Shown: one piece after another, positions 60,321 through 64,000 of the stretch
How the letters are laid out: the number at the start of each line of letters is the position of its first letter
Position numbering within the stretch: position 1 is the stretch's first letter
Assembly (NCBI GenBank): GCA_933228675.1
Contig: OW121742.1
Location: forward strand, 128,565,983 to 128,629,982
DNA length: 64,000 nt
Origin: Stomorhina lunata
Taxonomy: Eukaryota > Arthropoda > Insecta > Diptera > Rhiniidae
Direction: 5' to 3'
Notes under the pieces: generated by a model
The model's input: only the letters and a program-made list of their open reading frames with translations
What the model was told of the DNA's origin: nothing
Databases searched by the model: none
Translations under genes and position numbers: made by a program

Positions 60321-61480
60321 AAGATTTTTAGTTTTTTTTTTCATTTAAGATTTAATTTGCTATTAACTTTAATATAAATTACTGTGTTTGCTATAAGCTA
60401 CACTTTAAGATTAAGTCGAACCTGAATTTTTGTTCTTTTAATGGCTTCTAAGTAATTTCTTTATAATCACTTGACCCAACAATTAATTTTACTCAAATAA
60501 AGTTTACTCCTTTTTTAAACACATCCGATATGGTAAATATTTCCATGTTCCAAAAGTTCAAAATTTATCTTAAATTCTTCAGAACAAAGTTTTTTATATG
60601 ATATAAAAAAATCAATCACGTTTTCTGAAGATTTTGTGCTTAACATGACAAATTAGGCTTGAAAATAATCTTATTAAATAATAAGACAAGTAAACCCATG
60701 ATCTTATAATTTCCGGTAAGTTTTAGAAAATTCCCATTGGAAAACAAAAATTTAATCTAGATAATTTTAGTAATTTTTCAAAGAACTAAGCCCAACCAGA
60801 AATTAAAAATTCTACAATATAAATAACTTTAATGTAGATGAAGAATTCTAGATCCCAAAAAGTTCTGCTCCACACTTTATCTTTATGCTTAATCTTAAGG
60901 CCAATAAAATTCTTTTGACAGTGAAGGAAGGTATTGGTACTTTATTTTTGTTAAGAAAGAAATACATAAAACGTACAAACAAACGGATGTTGTAATAAAG
61001 TTTGAAACACTGGCACGCGCAAGTGTCTGTCGGTCTATCTGTCCGTCTGTCTCTCCAGTTGCTGCATAATTATTTAACCAATTCAATAATTAATTAATTG
61101 AATGAGATTTCAGTTTTCTTTTTCTGCTTAAAATCTCTTTTTGGTGTGTATGTGTGGGTTTATTTCAATATTTATGTATAAATTTTATAGAGTCGTATGT
61201 AAATTAAATGAACTCGTAAGTAATATTATTTATAAAGGATACTCTGGGGAAAAACTTTAAATTATATAAACATTTGTTTCTGTCTGTTTTAAGAATAAAA
61301 GGGACTTCAAAAGTTTTTCTTAAGAAAACAAATGCAACTGAAAATATTTTAGTATATAACAAATTTACATTTAAATATTATAATTAATTAGTCTGTATTT
61401 TTAGTATCAAAATTAATTTATTAGCTTTTGATCTTCTTAAAATACACAACAATCAAAGGGTTGAAATGTATATATGGAAA
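60321..61480. other. AT-rich sequence, no gene seen
   Basis: A short minus-strand frame at 60895-61086 overlaps a 'ctatctgtccgtctgtctct' patch. Nothing coding is supported. Confidence 0.55.
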
Positions 61481-62207
61481 AACAAGTAAGAAAGTTCTAT
61501 AGTCGGTCAAGACCGACCATATAATACCCTTCACCATTAAGGTCAACGGTATACTTTTTCGTATATAAAGACAAATATTTGGTAAATTTTGTCATCATAC
61601 AAAGATTTTCTCAAAACTATTATTTTCGTCATTTGGACTTATATAAGAGCTAGGGTCAAATGTAGACCGATTATCTCGAAATTTAGAAAATTGATTACAG
61701 TTTTAACAAAAATAATGTAGGCAAAAAAAATCTCAAAATTGTCATTATCTTCAGATTTATGAGCGTTTTAGAGGTTTTTGTCTCGTTTAGATTTTGTATT
61801 AGAGCTATAGTCAAATATGAACTGATTTCAACGAAATTTGGTACAGTGATTTTGGTTTAAGCAGTGTTTCATGGAAAATATTCATATTTTTGGCCAAAAT
61901 ATCAATTCCGGGAAGTGGGGCCTATGGGAGGTGCCATAAGTAATGAACCGATTGATGAATTTCAATAGGCATGGTCCAACTATCAAAAATAATCTGTGCA
62001 AATTATCTTTAGAACTGCGTCCTGTACTTTGATTACATGGTTTACTTGGGGGTCCAGCCGTCCAGCCAAACGAACGGACTGCCATCGCTAAATCGACTCA
62101 GAAAGTGATTCTAAGTCTATTAGTATACTAAAAGGGGCTAAGACAAATATTTCTATGCGTTACATACATCAGCATAAACTTATAATACCCTTTAATAAGG
62201 GTATAAG
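61481..62207 (+). repeat. Dispersed repeat family A, copy A12 (best full-length example)
   Basis: Runs from 'aacaagtaagaaagttctat' with 'tcggtcaagaccgacc' to the right-end hairpin (taatacccttt/aataagggtata). In order it holds 'gagctagggtcaaatgtaga', 'cgaaatttggtacagtgatt', 'ttccgggaagtggggcctat', 'ggtccagccgtccagcc' and 'ctatgcgttacatacatcag'. Non-coding, 727 bp. A good reference for the family. Confidence 0.92.
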
Positions 62208-62211
62208 CCCA

Positions 62212-62824
62212 TGGCAATATGGAAGAGTATCTTATGTCGACATAAGAGAGAATTATGTTAAGGCGTTTATTGCATTTCTGAAGCAAAGGCGCTTAAATGT
62301 GTTTAGTCCGTTTTAAAAAATTAGGCTTTTTATCAATGTTATGTACGTTTACTTTTTAACTTAAGTTTTAAATCAATGATGCATTGATCAAAACAACTTA
62401 TGTACACATATTTTTGTGTACATATTCAGATTTTTCTTTCATTATATAACGATTTCGCTTAACTTCACTTAAGCTGTATAAATGTTGACCTTGAAAAAAT
62501 AAAGTCATTATTTTCAAACAACTTATGTTTACACAAAACTACACAATATATAATTTTTATTTAAACAGAACAGCTTAGAATTACTTAAGTTCCAGTTCAA
62601 CGCAAATTTCAGTTTCAAAAAAGAGCTTAAGTAGAAAAAACGTAAAATCTCCCGAATTTAACAATATTTTTTTTTAATATTCATCCTTCTGCTCTTATAA
62701 ATATGTTACCAATATGTTAATTCATAAATTATTCGCAGAAAACAAACAGAAAAAAAAAATACATAAAATTTATGATATCTCAAAACTTCAATTTTCGACT
62801 TAAACTATTTTGCCATATTTCCAC
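62212..62824. mobile_element. Terminal-inverted-repeat element H, copy H2
   Basis: Left end 'tggcaatatggaagagtatc', right end 'ttgccatatttccac'. The interior is collinear with H1 (for example 'gatcaaaacaacttatgtac' and 'gatatctcaaaacttcaatt'), with two extra blocks near 62525-62580 and 62680-62725. It lies 4 bp from the right end of A12. Confidence 0.82.
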
Positions 62825-63073
62825 AGAAATATTGATTTAAAATTTTAAGTTCCTCGAAAGAATGTTTTAACAGTGATTGGCTTACATTAAACCGATATCC
62901 AAAGAAACATTTTTTTCTAAATTTTAATAAACCAGGAAAGTTTATTTCTAAAAACTTTCTGATAAACGAGATTTTCTAAAGAAAAACTTTTTTTTTAATT
63001 AGTTTTTTTTTTTTATAGAAAAACTAGTATACGTACAAACGTTCTACGGGAAAGCTTTTTTCTTAAAAAGTTT
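62825..63073. other. AT-rich spacer
   Basis: No recognised feature. 'tatagaaaaactag' words resemble the tandem units that follow. Confidence 0.4.
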
Positions 63074-63412
63074 TGTTTTGGGAAAACTTGATGCTTAATA
63101 AGTTCTTCTATATACAAGTTTTCTACAGAATATTGTGTTGCTGAAGTTTTTCTTATGGAGCACTTGTTGTTGAACAACTTTTTCTAGTGAGAACTTGTGG
63201 CTGAAAACTTGTTGCTAAACAATTTTTTGTTATGGGAAAACTTGTTGCTCAATAAGTTCTTCTATATACAAGTTTACTACCAAAAATGTTGTTGCTGAAG
63301 TATTTTTTTTAAGAAGAACATGTTGTTGATCAAGTTTTTCTATAGGGAACTTGTTGCTAAAAACTTGTTGCTTAACATTTTTTTATTTAGGAAAACTTGT
63401 TGCTAAATATAT
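63074..63412 (+). repeat. Tandem repeat of about 155 bp, two copies plus a partial third
   Basis: 'gggaaaacttg' begins units at 63080 and 63234, with a third start near 63389. Shared blocks are 'aataagttcttctatataca' and 'gttgttgctgaagt'. Within each unit 'aacttgttgctaaa'-type words recur, so the unit itself grew from a shorter repeat. Confidence 0.85.
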
Positions 63413-64000
63413 GTTTTCTTATGAAATTTCACTAGCAATATTAAATATTTTAGTACATTTAATTAATAGAGATTCCCATTAATATTTATATTCAAACCGC
63501 TCCCTGTTAAGCGAGCCCTTTCTAATAAAAAACATTTCTATCATTTCCAACAATATCTAGCCCCTTTTCCACTAAATGTATCGCAAATTCTAATTGGATT
63601 AATTCTTGATTAAATATTAAATTATACTAAAATATTCTAAAAATGCTGACCTGTAGGATGGTCTTAAAAGTTATTTTTGCTACTCTTCTTAGGCAGAGCT
63701 TGTGGACTTCCAAATGAATAAATATCAACAATAAGTATAAATATCTTTTATGACCCCAACATTAATGATGGGCTACAAAGTTAATTGTTAAGATTCTTTA
63801 GTTTTTGTCAACACCTACGACTTTAATGAATATTCAAAAGAAATTTTACATTTACTAAAGCTTTAACCGAAATGGTAAAACGAAGCTTGGTTGTAAGTGA
63901 AACTATGTAGACAATAAAAGTTCGATGGAACTGAACTTTGGTAAGGAAGGTAGTGCTGGTGGTCAAGTTAGTAAATTTTGCCTTTGTACAGCTCAATAAA
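63413..64000. other. AT-rich sequence, no gene seen
   Basis: No frame or repeat recognised up to the window edge. Confidence 0.6.

Overview
The window reads as non-coding chromosomal DNA from a fly, probably a calyptrate dipteran of the blow-fly or house-fly type. This is inferred from the strong AT bias, the absence of any long conserved reading frame, fly-type mobile-element remnants (RTE-like, mariner/Tc1-like, a tRNA-derived SINE, foldback-like arrays), and dense copies of AT-rich dispersed repeats carrying the recurrent phrase 'gaccatagctcccata'. No complete protein-coding gene, rRNA or convincing functional tRNA is visible. The segment could be intergenic or lie inside a large intron.

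Layout. Three sister families of non-autonomous repeats, here called A, B and C, recur across the window. A is at 0.8, 3.9, 10.2, 13.2, 17.5, 20.7, 24.4, 27.2, 37.7, 39.2, 59.6 and 61.5 kb. B is at 20.1, 45.2 and 52.4 kb. C is at 33.8, 42.4 and 48.3 kb. A and B share a left end with a small hairpin (gtcgg/ccgac). C3 (48.3-50.3 kb) looks full length, with perfect 15-bp terminal inverted repeats and an internal higher-order tandem structure. A very long (TCTG)n microsatellite at 33.8-34.1 kb grew inside copy C1.

A second system is foldback-like. A short core (family E) is attached to tandem arrays of a palindromic unit of about 30 bp at 1.5-2.2, 6.0-7.9 and 55.7-57.1 kb. At 55.7-57.1 kb the arrays lie on both sides of the core in opposite orientation. 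A tRNA-Val-like SINE is inserted in the 6.0-kb core with a perfect 10-bp target duplication. A second long SINE copy is at 21.5 kb and heads alone are at 2.2 and 45.3 kb. Autonomous-element relics are an RTE-type endonuclease fragment (12.6-13.2 kb), a DD41D-spaced mariner-like transposase with an inactivating change (16.7-17.4 kb), and a DD37E-spaced Tc1/mariner C-terminal fragment (31.1-31.4 kb). A TIR element H occurs twice (29.4 and 62.2 kb) and a tiny TIR element G at 9.4 kb and, split, at 37.6/39.4 kb.

Points for a second look: two inverted tandem arrays (24.5-25.1 and 27.4-28.1 kb) repeating a motif that matches the core of Drosophila CTCF sites, with a possible terminal coding exon between them (25.8-26.1 kb); a minisatellite of AP-1/Maf-like sites (53.1-53.6 kb); a long near-perfect inverted repeat that would fold into a hairpin (59.8-60.05 kb); and an 84-bp direct duplication that exactly brackets repeat copy A3 (10.1-11.0 kb). 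The rest is AT-rich sequence in which I see no gene.
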